Assembly (NCBI GenBank): GCA_002727485.1
Contig: PBXE01000022.1
Location: 8,826-24,055, forward strand
DNA length: 15,230 bases
Source: Methanobacteriota archaeon
GTDB lineage: Archaea > Thermoplasmatota > Poseidoniia > Poseidoniales > Poseidoniaceae
Direction of reading: 5' to 3'
Shown: piece by piece, positions 7,312-15,230 of the stretch
Numbering within the stretch: position 1 is the first letter of the stretch
Layout of the letters: every line of letters begins with the position of its first letter
Program-made: the position numbers and the translations under genes
The notes under the pieces: model-generated
The model's database searches: none
What the model saw: only the letters and a program-made list of their open reading frames with translations
What the model was told of the DNA's origin: nothing

Positions 7312-8763
7312 TCCTAAGTTTTGTCCACCACAAACAGGACAATAACGCCAATAAGGGTCTAAACCAATTCCACAACCACGGCATAAAACTCCGGAACGAA
7401 TAGTTGGTTGAACTGGCTGGTTCCAGTTATTTTGATTGATTGGTTGGGGTCTTTGAACAGGTTGATTTTGATTCATTGGCCTTGGATAAACCGGTTCTTG
7501 ATTCAATTGAGGAGCACGATTAATTGGCTGAGATTGCTGCTGAGGTTGGACAATGTTTTGTTCCTGAGGCATAGGTGTTTCCCGTTTGTTAACCGGTCTT
7601 CTAACTGGAGATACTGGTCTAGGAAGTGATGCAACCTTTTCAGCAACTGGAGAAGATATGAATTCAGAGAGAGAAACCTTTCCATCTTGATCGGTATCAG
7701 CTTGTGAATGTAACTCTTCAGTTTCTTCTATTGAAAGGCCTGTAACCTGTGATAATTCCTCGACTGAAAGGGTTCCATCATTATCAACATCTGCTTCAAT
7801 AAAATGCTCTGCAGCACTAACAAAAACTTCTGGCTCAGGTTCAGGCTCTGGTTCTGGCTCAGGCTCTGGTTCAGGCTCAGGCTCAGGCTCAGGCTCAGGT
7901 TTAGGATCAGATTCTGAATTAATTGAGATATCAAAGGCACCATCAAAAGCATCTTGAGTTACCTTAGCAGCTTTCTTTTCAGTAACATTCTCTTTAGTTA
8001 CTGCTTTTGGTTTGACTTGAACTTCGCTCGGTTTAGAGAAATTTGGTAGTGGAACTGAATCATTAACTTCCGAACTATCTCGGTTTACTGGTAAAACAAC
8101 ATCACTTACTTCAGGTTTGATTTTTTCCTGTGGCTTAGGTGTTGGTGGTTTAACAGAAGATGGAACTGAAACATTTGATTGTGCTAAATCAGGGATAGGC
8201 AGTGCATGTCCAATAACATCTAATGAGGCATCTAATTGATCTGCAATGTCAATTAATTTTTGAACATTTGATTGAGGATTATCAAGTAAACTCATTAAGC
8301 CAAAATAATATTTCAAGACTTCACTTCCGCCACCTGTTTCTTGAGCGATTGCTAAAATCTTGATAATTTTCATTGGATTGGCTAATTTCTTCAGTGATTC
8401 AAAATCTGATTGGGATAAATCCGGTTTCGGGCTTGAGGATTCTTGACCAAGCGAGTCAGGCAGTCCTAAATATGTCAACAGTGGATCAGGAAAGCTCATC
8501 AACCCCAAATGTCCAGAAACGAGATAGTATATCTCTCCGCCCTCACAATTCATTCTTTCACTTGCCGCTATGAAATCAAAATCTCCGGGCAGTAAGACAA
8601 TGTCAGATACAGTAGCAAAGAACTTAGTCAACGCATCTGATACCTCCATTTCCATCAACTGATGTACGATATCTGAAGACTTCGTAATGCCAAAATAGGC
8701 TGATGTTTCATCAACCTCTATTCCATCTGGTAAAGAGGCGCCTTCCAATATCTCAGCCGACAT
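7309..8763 (-). CDS. EF-hand / zinc-ribbon protein with Pro-Glu repeat linker
   Basis: A 484-residue protein without signal peptide or membrane helix, so presumably cytoplasmic. I choose the ATG at 8763 over a GTG 6 bases upstream because GAGGTG sits 5 bases before the ATG. Layout: an unrecognised, largely helical N-terminal region (about 1-195); a Pro/Lys/Ser-rich linker (about 195-275); roughly twelve Glu-Pro dipeptides; two canonical 12-residue EF-hand loops, DVDNDGTLSVEE (from residue 325) and DTDQDGKVSLSE (from 356), both with all Ca ligands; a Pro/Gln/Asn-rich stretch; and a C-terminal CxxC-10-CxxC zinc ribbon (Cys 461, 464, 475, 478). Two paired EF-hands suggest genuine Ca binding. The zinc ribbon suggests protein or nucleic-acid contacts. 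It lies 67 bases downstream of the giant Ca-binding surface protein on the same strand. Specific function unknown. Confidence 0.85.
   Translation of the reverse strand: MSAEILEGASLPDGIEVDETSAYFGITKSSDIVHQLMEMEVSDALTKFFATVSDIVLLPGDFDFIAASERMNCEGGEIYYLVSGHLGLMSFPDPLLTYLGLPDSLGQESSSPKPDLSQSDFESLKKLANPMKIIKILAIAQETGGGSEVLKYYFGLMSLLDNPQSNVQKLIDIADQLDASLDVIGHALPIPDLAQSNVSVPSSVKPPTPKPQEKIKPEVSDVVLPVNRDSSEVNDSVPLPNFSKPSEVQVKPKAVTKENVTEKKAAKVTQDAFDGAFDISINSESDPKPEPEPEPEPEPEPEPEPEPEPEPEVFVSAAEHFIEADVDNDGTLSVEELSQVTGLSIEETEELHSQADTDQDGKVSLSEFISSPVAEKVASLPRPVSPVRRPVNKRETPMPQEQNIVQPQQQSQPINRAPQLNQEPVYPRPMNQNQPVQRPQPINQNNWNQPVQPTIRSGVLCRGCGIGLDPYWRYCPVCGGQNLG
7830..7905 (-). repeat. Hexanucleotide tandem repeat encoding Glu-Pro
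   Basis: About twelve copies of a 6-base unit (GAGCCT or GAACCA-type on the coding strand) encode alternating Glu and Pro. Near-identical neighbouring units and the in-frame 6-base period make this a site where slippage could change linker length without shifting frame. Confidence 0.85.
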
Positions 8764-8768
8764 AAACA

Positions 8769-8774
8769 CACCTC
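8769..8774 (-). promoter_or_regulatory. Shine-Dalgarno site deciding the EF-hand gene start
   Basis: Read on the minus strand, GAGGTG lies 5 bases before the ATG at 8763. For the alternative GTG at 8769 the site would overlap the start, so the ATG is favoured. Confidence 0.55.
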
Positions 8775-8830
8775 ACTAAATATCGCTGATTTCTCTTAAT
8801 ATGAAAATACATGGCTCCAATCACAAACTT

Positions 8831-11800
8831 TCATCTATTTTTCCCAAGGTTAATGATTGCCCTAGACTGTGGCGCATTCCAACCATTACCTTGTAATTCC
8901 ATCAGTACTTCTCGTTCAGATTTCTTTTCTCTGAGTGATGTTACAACCCATTCAATGGCAGACTCTCTGTCGGCTGGATCAACTCCTTCAAATATCTCCA
9001 TATCGACATCTAATTTTGCCTTACGGACTTTCTTTCCATCGATTTCATTAGCCTTCAATCGCTTAGCCTTCTGATTTACATTTCTAGGATTTCCCATTCC
9101 ACTAGATATTGGTTTATTTGGAGCTCGTTTAGGTCCTCTAGGGCTTGTATTTCGAGAACCTCTTGGTGGCCCTCTTTGTGGCCCTCTTTGTGGCCCTCTA
9201 GGTGGAATATTTCTTGGAGGACCTCCGGAAGGTCCTGAAGATGAACTGGCTTGATTAGACCTATTAGAACGCAAATCATTAAGGAAACTTAGAGGCTCAT
9301 TTTGATATTCTACATAATCATCTTCGTCCTCATACCAATCTTCGTCATCTTCTCTACCACCTAGCAATGAAATTACGATAATCAATCCGATTAAACTAGA
9401 GACACAAACAAGAATGAATACCAAAATGTTCATTCCAAAAATTGTCACACTATCATTTGCACTATCTGATACTTCTAACGGACAACCATCAATATATCCA
9501 TCAGGACCTCTTGCTTCAGTTGGACAATTATCTAAACTGTCAACTATCCCGTCTTCATCAGTATCTTTCTCATTAGCAGCACAACCATTCGAATCAACTA
9601 AGTCTCTGTATGCAGATTTTGTATTTGGGCATAAATCTGGATTGTTTCCAGATTGATTATCACCATAACCATCTCCATCAACATCTCTCCATTGAGTAGG
9701 ATCTGTGATGTTAAAATCTCCTTGCCCATTAGGTGACGCGAACCAATCTATACCATTAGGGTCTGACCACCCATCTCCGTCGCTATCGACACACCCGAGC
9801 CTATCTTCGAATGATGTCCCGTTCTCATTAACACAGTCATCGGCATTATTCCCTAGTAAATTATCACCATATCCATCATTATCTGTGTCTAGCCATTGCG
9901 TTGAATCATTAGGGAATGGATCATTGTTATCATCGGTACCATCGCCATCAGAATCTACACCCGCCAAAACACATCCCACACTATCTACTGCGGCTCCAAG
10001 AGTAGTGTTAGGGCATAAATCTACAGAATCAAGAACTCCATCGCCATCAGTATCTGTTTGTGTTGCAGAACAACCTAAGCTGTTGACTGATTCACCAGAG
10101 GGAGTACTTGGACACTGGTCTTGGAAATCAAATACTCCATCTCCATCTAAATCTACTTCCTTTTGCGCTTGACTACATCCATCTGCATCAACCGCTTCGC
10201 CTGTAGGCGTCAAACTACAAATATCTACATCATTGAATATCCCATCACCATCATCATCGATTTGATTTTGAGCACATCCGTTCAAGTCAACAATTAACTC
10301 TGTGTCAGTATTTGGACATTGATCTTCATCGTTGATAACATAATCTCCATCATCATCATTATCATCAATAATACGGCACCCTAAGCCAAGAGTTCCATTT
10401 ACTACTCCAGATTGGTATGGACACTTATCTGCCTGATTTCCGAACTGTTGATCGCCAAATCCATCGCCATCAGTATCTTTCCATTGTGTATTATCAAAAG
10501 GAAATGCATCACCAGACTGATTTTCCCTAAGGCCAGTAGAAGAATTAGTGTCAAATGAATAGATGTCCATAAAGCCATCACCATCGGTATCAAGACATCC
10601 GAAAAGAGGATCACTGGAATTACCAAATGTCAATGGACATCCATCTAAATAAAACCCTACAGCATTACTTCCGTTATAGAAAGATGTGAAATTATCTGGG
10701 AAACCGTCACCATCAGTATCATTTACAATAGCAATATTATCAGGGAAGGCATCTGGATTTGTTGCATTCATTGAACTATTATCACCAAAGCCGTCTCCAT
10801 CTGAATCAGCCCACTGGGTAGGGTCAAAGGGCCACTTATCTGCACCATCAATCTCTGTCCAACCCGGACTAGGGTCGGAGTATCCATCAAAATCAGAATC
10901 TAAACAACCATTACGGTCAAATCTTGAAGTTCCATAGTCAAACCTACAGCGGTCTCCACCTATCAAATCTGAGGTATTATCTCCAAATCCATCTCCGTCC
11001 CAGTCTAAGTATTGTTTCCAATCATAAGGGAATGCATCTCCTGGTTGAGCATTAGTATCATACCATGTTGTACAGCAATCAGGGCCATGATTATCTCCGT
11101 AACCATCTCCATCAGAATCAAAAACCTGCTTCCAATTGTCGGTGAATATATCTCCACTTTGATAGGAAATTTTGTTGTCTGACCAACCATCCTGATCAAA
11201 ATCTCCACAACCAGTTCTACCTAACCATGAAAAGCCTCTGATATTATTACACGTGTCAATACTATCAGCATAGCCGTCATCATCATAGTCATTACAACCG
11301 AATACCACAAGTGATGAAGTTCTATTTTCTGAAGGGCATGAATCGAATTGTGGCCCGAAAGGGTTGTCACCGTAACCGTCACCATCTGAATCTGTCCATT
11401 GACCTGAAAGATGAGGCAGATGATCAATTCTATCGAATATTAAATCTCGGTCAGAATCTACATAAAGATTTAATGAAATGATTTTATTTTCAAGATTATC
11501 AATTACTGCCAAATTAAGAGTGCCATTGCTATCAAAAATCGGATGTAGAGATGCAGATGAACTACTTATTGAATTGAATGACTGACTAAACCAGGGCGCG
11601 TTATTTAGATGAACTCCTTGCTTTTCTAAACTACTCCATTGTAATAATCCTGAATCATTATTAGTGGAGAAGAGGATATAATGTTCATCAGTTTGAGTTA
11701 TACCTAGAGAACCTTGGTTCATTGAACTCAACTCAGTAGAAAATGAATTCCAATTGGCAGAGCCCTGTCTAAAATAAATTGAATTTGATTGGGAATTTAC

Positions 11801-14800
11801 GACCATCACAGGATTTTCTCCTCCAATTAAATCCAAGTTCATATTGGACACTTGGCTTGTAGGTTGGTCGATTAAAACTCCATCCCAATCTTCATCTTGC
11901 CAGTCTTTTTCATAGAGGCTTAACGCTCCAGTGGAAGTTAATGTAGCAAAGATTAGATCTCCAGAATCTGTAATGCTCAATTTTATTTGGCTCTGTAAAT
12001 CTGTCTCCGAACGAATTACAGAGCTACTAAGAGTAGTTCCATCCCAAGTCCATAAGGATAAATTGTAATCATTTCCGTCATAATCAATTAATCCAATTGC
12101 CAAATCACCATTTGGTAACCAAATTGCAGAATGTGAGTTTGAAACCGCTCTACCTGCAGAACCTAATGTAATAATATTCCATCCGTTGAGATTGGATGCA
12201 TATTCAATCTGATCATTATTTGCATTTCTGTAAACCATATGAGTAGAGTTATTGGTACTGGTAAGTACGTCTATTGGAGACTCAATGAGAATTGAATTTC
12301 TAACATTTTCAAATGTCCAACCTGATGAAGTTTCTACATTCAAGTAAATTTGAGTATTTCCGTTTGTAGAGTAAGCGATGTGCTGCTGATCGTGTGAATC
12401 TAGAGAATGCCCGATAAATTCAGGAGATGTCCCTAAAGTTTGAACATCGAATTCCAATGCTGTCATCGACTTAGGAGTTCTAAGAACCACTCCATTGGAA
12501 GGGTCTGACATAACAACATAAGGTAGACCCGAAGAAGATACTGCCATAGAAGATGAGGAGTTACCAAGATTAAAATCAGTTAATGGATGACTAATCCATT
12601 CACCTGATGATGATCCATCATATGCGTTATCGAAAAGTATAGTTTCTATTTTGCCCTGATTAGATGATGAAACTAAAACACTGGTTTTACCATTGTAGGA
12701 TACTTCTAAATCCAAAGAAACTAACTCACCTGCTATTGAAAAATTCTTATTTTCCCAAATATTTCTAGTATGAATATGATAATTCAATAAATGAGAATTA
12801 GATTGATCAGGAACTTCTTGGCTGAAAATAAAGTCATTAATTCCATCACCATCAAAATCTGCACCAGAAATTGAATTGATAGCAATATTCCCTCCACCAC
12901 CAGATACAGTGTAGTGTTGATTTTCTAGACCAGATGAAGATCCCAAGTATAACTCAACGGTACCTGTAACTTGAGAACCTGAATGAGTGATTAAAACGTC
13001 ACTATAACCATCGGAATTTGTATCTCCTGCAGATAAAATCTTGAGCCCTATTAGTTGGTTGATTTGACCAGTAACTACCATGTCAGGTTCATCATTTACT
13101 CCAGTTGAATTTCCGTAGAAAATCCAAATCATGCCGCTTTGGTAAGCATTTGAACCATTATATGGTTCTGAAATAAATACATCATCAAAGCCATCACCAT
13201 TTATGTCTGAAACAATTTCTACCTCAAAGCCGAATAGAGTTCCTTGAAGATTAGATTGAAATGATTTATCACATTCAACAGAATAGCCATTTGAATTTCC
13301 ATAGAATATTTCAACTGCTGAGTAACCTGAAGGACTGTTGATTGTTCCAGTATTGCTAACAACCAAATCATTGAAACCATCATTATTGATATCCCCTGAT
13401 GTAGAAATTGAACGGCCAAAGAAAGCACCTTGAGTAATACTGCTTGGAGATTGTAAATCACCCCATGTATCGTTTTGGGTTGAACCATGGAACAAATATA
13501 ATTCTCCTAAACCATCGACTCCAAGAGACAAGACTAGTAATTCATCAATCCCATCTCCATCTAGATCCTCTATTTTGTCCACATCGAAACCATAATTTTG
13601 ATCGATTTCTGGAGGTGTTGATACACTAGCAATAATTTCAGGTTGACTTACAAGTCCAAAGTTTGAACCAAAATGAATATCTAATTTTCCATCATCTTGG
13701 TTAAACCCTGGAGAACCGATTACCAAGTCACTAAATCCATCTCCGTTGAAATCTCCAACAGTAATTCCTTGACCCATATGTTGGAAATCTTGTTGGCCGT
13801 AAAAAATCATATCGGGAGTTGTTGACAATCCATTCTGTGAACCATGATACACGTTTACTTTACCATTTGAAGTTCCTATTGGAGAATTACTTGGATCTGT
13901 AGATGATGTCCAAGTATCTGCATTAGGATGTGAAATAGCAACATCACTGTACCCGTCATTATTGAAGTCTCCATGAACTAATTCTCCAGAAGTCTGATTC
14001 TCAGTATCCGTAATAATAGAATAAATTGGATTTGGACTAATTTGATTTTTGTTATTTGCTAAACTTCGCTTGATCAGTATAGAAGAATTAGTTCCATCAT
14101 AAGTAGATGAGGATAACTGAATTAAACCTGTCTCATCAAAATCCAATCCTACTTGTGGGCTTATTTCTTGGTCTGTAGAGATAATCTCACGCGTTATTGT
14201 TCCATTTACTGTTGAGTCAATATTCATCAAAATTACATCATCCGATTTAACATACATTACATTCACTACATCATTCTCATCGATATGTAATTCTAAGTCT
14301 TCTCCAACAGGACCATTGTCCAAAAGTCTAGTTATCCAAAATGTTCCGGTATAACTAACCTCGAATAATTGTCCAAGGTCATTTCTATAAACACCCCATT
14401 CTAAATCTGAGGATGTCACATCTAGTTCAATATGTGTTGCATTAACATTCTCTAAAATTGTTCGAGTATGCCATGAGTCTCCTGCTGAATATAAAGCGCT
14501 TTGAAGAGCAATTTGAGCTGCTTTGAGATTATTTCCATCTGCATAGAGTAATGTTTTCCTACCGTTTTTCTTAACTGCCAATGCACAATCGACTATATCG
14601 TCTACTGAGGGATAATTCGAAATGTCATCAACATGCATCAAGGTTTCAAAACCAGAAATATTCCTAGCCATGGTTCTTACCTGGCCCTCCATTGTAGTCC
14701 AACACATCTCTAATTGCTGGTATCCTGTAAATTCAATATCAGGAGTTCCTGGAGTTTGATTATTAGCGTCGAGAATAACATGGCTATTCCACAAGTCAAG

Positions 14801-15046
14801 CGCAGACTCATAACGAACTGTGGCATCAATTAACCCATCAATCGATATTTGTGAACCTGCAAAATCATGACCATAAAATGTACTATTATGGTCTACAAAA
14901 GGGTTACTAAACTGTGAACTCGCTTCTTCAAGAGAATTATTGATTTCTTCATGTGAAGTTATAATCGGGTTCATAGATTGGAATAAAAATAATGTGACAA
15001 TCAATACAGGGACTAACGAGTTTCTAAGTGTCAAGACCCTCGCCAT
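8831..15046 (-). CDS. Giant surface protein: signal peptide, seven FG-GAP repeats, second propeller, ~20 TSP3 Ca repeats, TM helix, cytoplasmic tail
   Basis: A 2,071-residue single-pass surface protein. Residues 1-30 form a signal peptide (basic start, hydrophobic 10-23). Residues 60-350 are an uncharacterised outer region with Cys115 and Cys154. Seven FG-GAP repeats with DxNxDG or DxDGDG loops (first at 360, last at about 730) match the blade number of an integrin-alpha propeller. Residues 750-1190 hold about eight 50-residue units with a '(S/D)xxGxxxxxxxxD' pattern, probably a second propeller. About twenty thrombospondin type 3 repeats span 1195-1856, many with paired cysteines. A membrane helix lies at 1869-1895, followed by an acidic stretch, a Gly/Pro/Arg-rich tail and a helical C-terminal domain (about 2000-2071). 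Many NxS/T sequons suggest glycosylation. The retained cytoplasmic tail argues against sortase-type cleavage and for a membrane-anchored adhesin or receptor. Ligand unknown. Confidence 0.9.
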   Translation of the reverse strand: MARVLTLRNSLVPVLIVTLFLFQSMNPIITSHEEINNSLEEASSQFSNPFVDHNSTFYGHDFAGSQISIDGLIDATVRYESALDLWNSHVILDANNQTPGTPDIEFTGYQQLEMCWTTMEGQVRTMARNISGFETLMHVDDISNYPSVDDIVDCALAVKKNGRKTLLYADGNNLKAAQIALQSALYSAGDSWHTRTILENVNATHIELDVTSSDLEWGVYRNDLGQLFEVSYTGTFWITRLLDNGPVGEDLELHIDENDVVNVMYVKSDDVILMNIDSTVNGTITREIISTDQEISPQVGLDFDETGLIQLSSSTYDGTNSSILIKRSLANNKNQISPNPIYSIITDTENQTSGELVHGDFNNDGYSDVAISHPNADTWTSSTDPSNSPIGTSNGKVNVYHGSQNGLSTTPDMIFYGQQDFQHMGQGITVGDFNGDGFSDLVIGSPGFNQDDGKLDIHFGSNFGLVSQPEIIASVSTPPEIDQNYGFDVDKIEDLDGDGIDELLVLSLGVDGLGELYLFHGSTQNDTWGDLQSPSSITQGAFFGRSISTSGDINNDGFNDLVVSNTGTINSPSGYSAVEIFYGNSNGYSVECDKSFQSNLQGTLFGFEVEIVSDINGDGFDDVFISEPYNGSNAYQSGMIWIFYGNSTGVNDEPDMVVTGQINQLIGLKILSAGDTNSDGYSDVLITHSGSQVTGTVELYLGSSSGLENQHYTVSGGGGNIAINSISGADFDGDGINDFIFSQEVPDQSNSHLLNYHIHTRNIWENKNFSIAGELVSLDLEVSYNGKTSVLVSSSNQGKIETILFDNAYDGSSSGEWISHPLTDFNLGNSSSSMAVSSSGLPYVVMSDPSNGVVLRTPKSMTALEFDVQTLGTSPEFIGHSLDSHDQQHIAYSTNGNTQIYLNVETSSGWTFENVRNSILIESPIDVLTSTNNSTHMVYRNANNDQIEYASNLNGWNIITLGSAGRAVSNSHSAIWLPNGDLAIGLIDYDGNDYNLSLWTWDGTTLSSSVIRSETDLQSQIKLSITDSGDLIFATLTSTGALSLYEKDWQDEDWDGVLIDQPTSQVSNMNLDLIGGENPVMVVNSQSNSIYFRQGSANWNSFSTELSSMNQGSLGITQTDEHYILFSTNNDSGLLQWSSLEKQGVHLNNAPWFSQSFNSISSSSASLHPIFDSNGTLNLAVIDNLENKIISLNLYVDSDRDLIFDRIDHLPHLSGQWTDSDGDGYGDNPFGPQFDSCPSENRTSSLVVFGCNDYDDDGYADSIDTCNNIRGFSWLGRTGCGDFDQDGWSDNKISYQSGDIFTDNWKQVFDSDGDGYGDNHGPDCCTTWYDTNAQPGDAFPYDWKQYLDWDGDGFGDNTSDLIGGDRCRFDYGTSRFDRNGCLDSDFDGYSDPSPGWTEIDGADKWPFDPTQWADSDGDGFGDNSSMNATNPDAFPDNIAIVNDTDGDGFPDNFTSFYNGSNAVGFYLDGCPLTFGNSSDPLFGCLDTDGDGFMDIYSFDTNSSTGLRENQSGDAFPFDNTQWKDTDGDGFGDQQFGNQADKCPYQSGVVNGTLGLGCRIIDDNDDDGDYVINDEDQCPNTDTELIVDLNGCAQNQIDDDGDGIFNDVDICSLTPTGEAVDADGCSQAQKEVDLDGDGVFDFQDQCPSTPSGESVNSLGCSATQTDTDGDGVLDSVDLCPNTTLGAAVDSVGCVLAGVDSDGDGTDDNNDPFPNDSTQWLDTDNDGYGDNLLGNNADDCVNENGTSFEDRLGCVDSDGDGWSDPNGIDWFASPNGQGDFNITDPTQWRDVDGDGYGDNQSGNNPDLCPNTKSAYRDLVDSNGCAANEKDTDEDGIVDSLDNCPTEARGPDGYIDGCPLEVSDSANDSVTIFGMNILVFILVCVSSLIGLIIVISLLGGREDDEDWYEDEDDYVEYQNEPLSFLNDLRSNRSNQASSSSGPSGGPPRNIPPRGPQRGPQRGPPRGSRNTSPRGPKRAPNKPISSGMGNPRNVNQKAKRLKANEIDGKKVRKAKLDVDMEIFEGVDPADRESAIEWVVTSLREKKSEREVLMELQGNGWNAPQSRAIINLGKNR
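9168..9200 (-). repeat. 12-base tandem repeat in the tail of the giant protein
   Basis: A 12-base unit (GGCCCTCTTTGT on the plus strand) is repeated 2.75 times, encoding an Arg-Gly-Pro-Gln type repeat on the minus strand. It sits within a longer Gly/Pro/Arg-rich segment of the cytoplasmic tail, just after the membrane helix and acidic stretch. Confidence 0.8.
9480..11465 (-). repeat. Thrombospondin type 3 repeat block
   Basis: About twenty imperfect units carry DxDxDGxxD loops; the plus strand shows this as recurring CCATC(A/T)CCATC motifs. Two styles can be seen. Units toward the N-terminal side (and some later ones) have DAFP, TQW and DGDGFGDN with long spacers. Units nearer the membrane have the compact DxCPxT...GC spacing familiar from OmpA-associated TSP3 repeats. 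Each loop should bind Ca, giving a stiff Ca-dependent stalk. Confidence 0.85.
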
Positions 15047-15161
15047 AAACTCTCGACAACATATACACTTGAAAAATACTTGTGTAATTATCCAACTGAC
15101 CCCCGTAGGGGGTCAAACAATTAAATCCAATACAACCTTTGACAAATAAGTAATCTTTACG
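15047..15161. promoter_or_regulatory. Divergent promoter region
   Basis: This 115-base gap separates the minus-strand giant gene from a plus-strand gene. TATA-like candidates are GGATAATTAC read on the minus strand (15086-15095) toward the giant gene, and AATTAAATCC (15119-15128) toward the right-hand gene. They flank the palindrome on either side. No ribosome binding site is evident for either start. Confidence 0.45.
15097..15115. promoter_or_regulatory. GC-rich palindrome, candidate operator
   Basis: TGACCCCC-GTA-GGGGGTCA is a perfect 8-bp inverted repeat with a 3-base centre. It stands out in AT-rich surroundings and sits about 50 bases from the giant gene's ATG and about 46 bases from the right-hand ATG. 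The position between two divergent promoters suits a dimeric regulator; a hairpin terminator is less likely because no gene ends here. Confidence 0.6.
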
Positions 15162-15230
15162 ATGTATATGATGCGAGTGCTGATAATTGGTAACTCGGAG
15201 TTCCCAAAAAAAGAGATTATCGATGATTTA
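15162..15230 (+). CDS. Start of an unidentified gene (partial, runs off the window)
   Basis: The frame is open from the ATG at 15162 to the window edge (23 codons). Two further in-frame ATGs follow at 15168 and 15171. The last gives MRVLIIGNSEFPKKEIIDDL, which looks like the first strand and turn of a Rossmann-like alpha/beta protein, so 15171 may be the true start. Too little is visible to assign a family. It is divergent from the giant surface protein and shares its regulatory region. Confidence 0.5.
   Translation, partial: MYMMRVLIIGNSEFPKKEIIDDL

Noticed and set aside
7830..7905. Short regular repeats that might suggest a CRISPR-like array
   Set aside because: The units are 6 bases, contiguous, in frame and without spacers; coding repeats, not CRISPR.
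7728..7952. A Leu/Ser-repeat open frame on the minus strand
   Set aside because: A frame-shifted reading of the Glu-Pro hexamer repeat in the EF-hand gene; the repeat period keeps all frames open.
9705..10172. A 155-codon open frame on the plus strand, rich in Ser and Pro
   Set aside because: It is the antisense reading of the TSP3 repeats; the recurring DGD codons give stop-free Ser/Pro-rich reverse frames. It has no initiation signal or family resemblance.
9660..11460. Recurring CCATCACCATC motifs as possible DNA-level regulatory repeats
   Set aside because: They are the codons for Asp-Gly-Asp-Gly loops in a continuous open frame, with irregular spacing set by the protein repeat.
15097..15115. 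The palindrome as an intrinsic terminator
   Set aside because: No gene ends nearby, both flanking genes start away from it, and there is no T run after either arm.

Overview
The window looks like a piece of an AT-rich archaeal chromosome, most likely a planktonic marine euryarchaeon of the Marine Group II / Poseidoniales (or related Thermoplasmata) type. This is inference from gene content and style. The signs are two cytosolic metallopeptidase-family proteins (M32 and an M29-like protein), a 2,071-residue Ca-binding surface protein with a cytoplasmic tail, a bacterial-looking MogA, weak or patchy Shine-Dalgarno sites and very tight gene packing. No rRNA, tRNA, CRISPR array or insertion sequence was recognised.

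Layout. (1) Positions 1-4574, plus strand: a five-helix membrane protein with a large outer and a large inner domain and a C-terminal segment resembling the small multidrug export family; mogA (molybdopterin adenylyltransferase); pyrC-like dihydroorotase; and a 99-residue two-helix membrane protein. (2) 4575-6074, minus strand: M32 carboxypeptidase Taq, meeting the previous gene tail to tail with no spacer. (3) 6075-6180: divergent intergenic region. (4) 6181-7308, plus strand: M29/NicX-like aminopeptidase-family protein whose metal-site residues appear partly replaced. (5) 7309-8763, minus strand: a protein with two canonical EF-hands, a Pro-Glu repeat and a C-terminal zinc ribbon, again meeting its neighbour with no spacer. 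(6) 8831-15046, minus strand: the giant surface protein. It has a signal peptide, seven FG-GAP repeats (one integrin-alpha-like propeller), a second propeller-like region, about twenty thrombospondin type 3 Ca-binding repeats, one membrane helix and a roughly 175-residue cytoplasmic tail. (7) 15047-15161: divergent promoter region with a GC-rich palindrome almost exactly midway between the two starts. (8) 15162 to the end: the first 23 codons of an unidentified plus-strand gene.

How the genes may work together. The left half is housekeeping: molybdenum cofactor, pyrimidine synthesis and peptide turnover. The right half is the distinctive part. A giant Ca-dependent surface protein that keeps a cytoplasmic tail sits directly upstream, on the same strand, of an intracellular EF-hand and zinc-ribbon protein. 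A Ca-responsive surface attachment or sensing module is a reasonable hypothesis, but the sequence shows only architecture and adjacency, not function.
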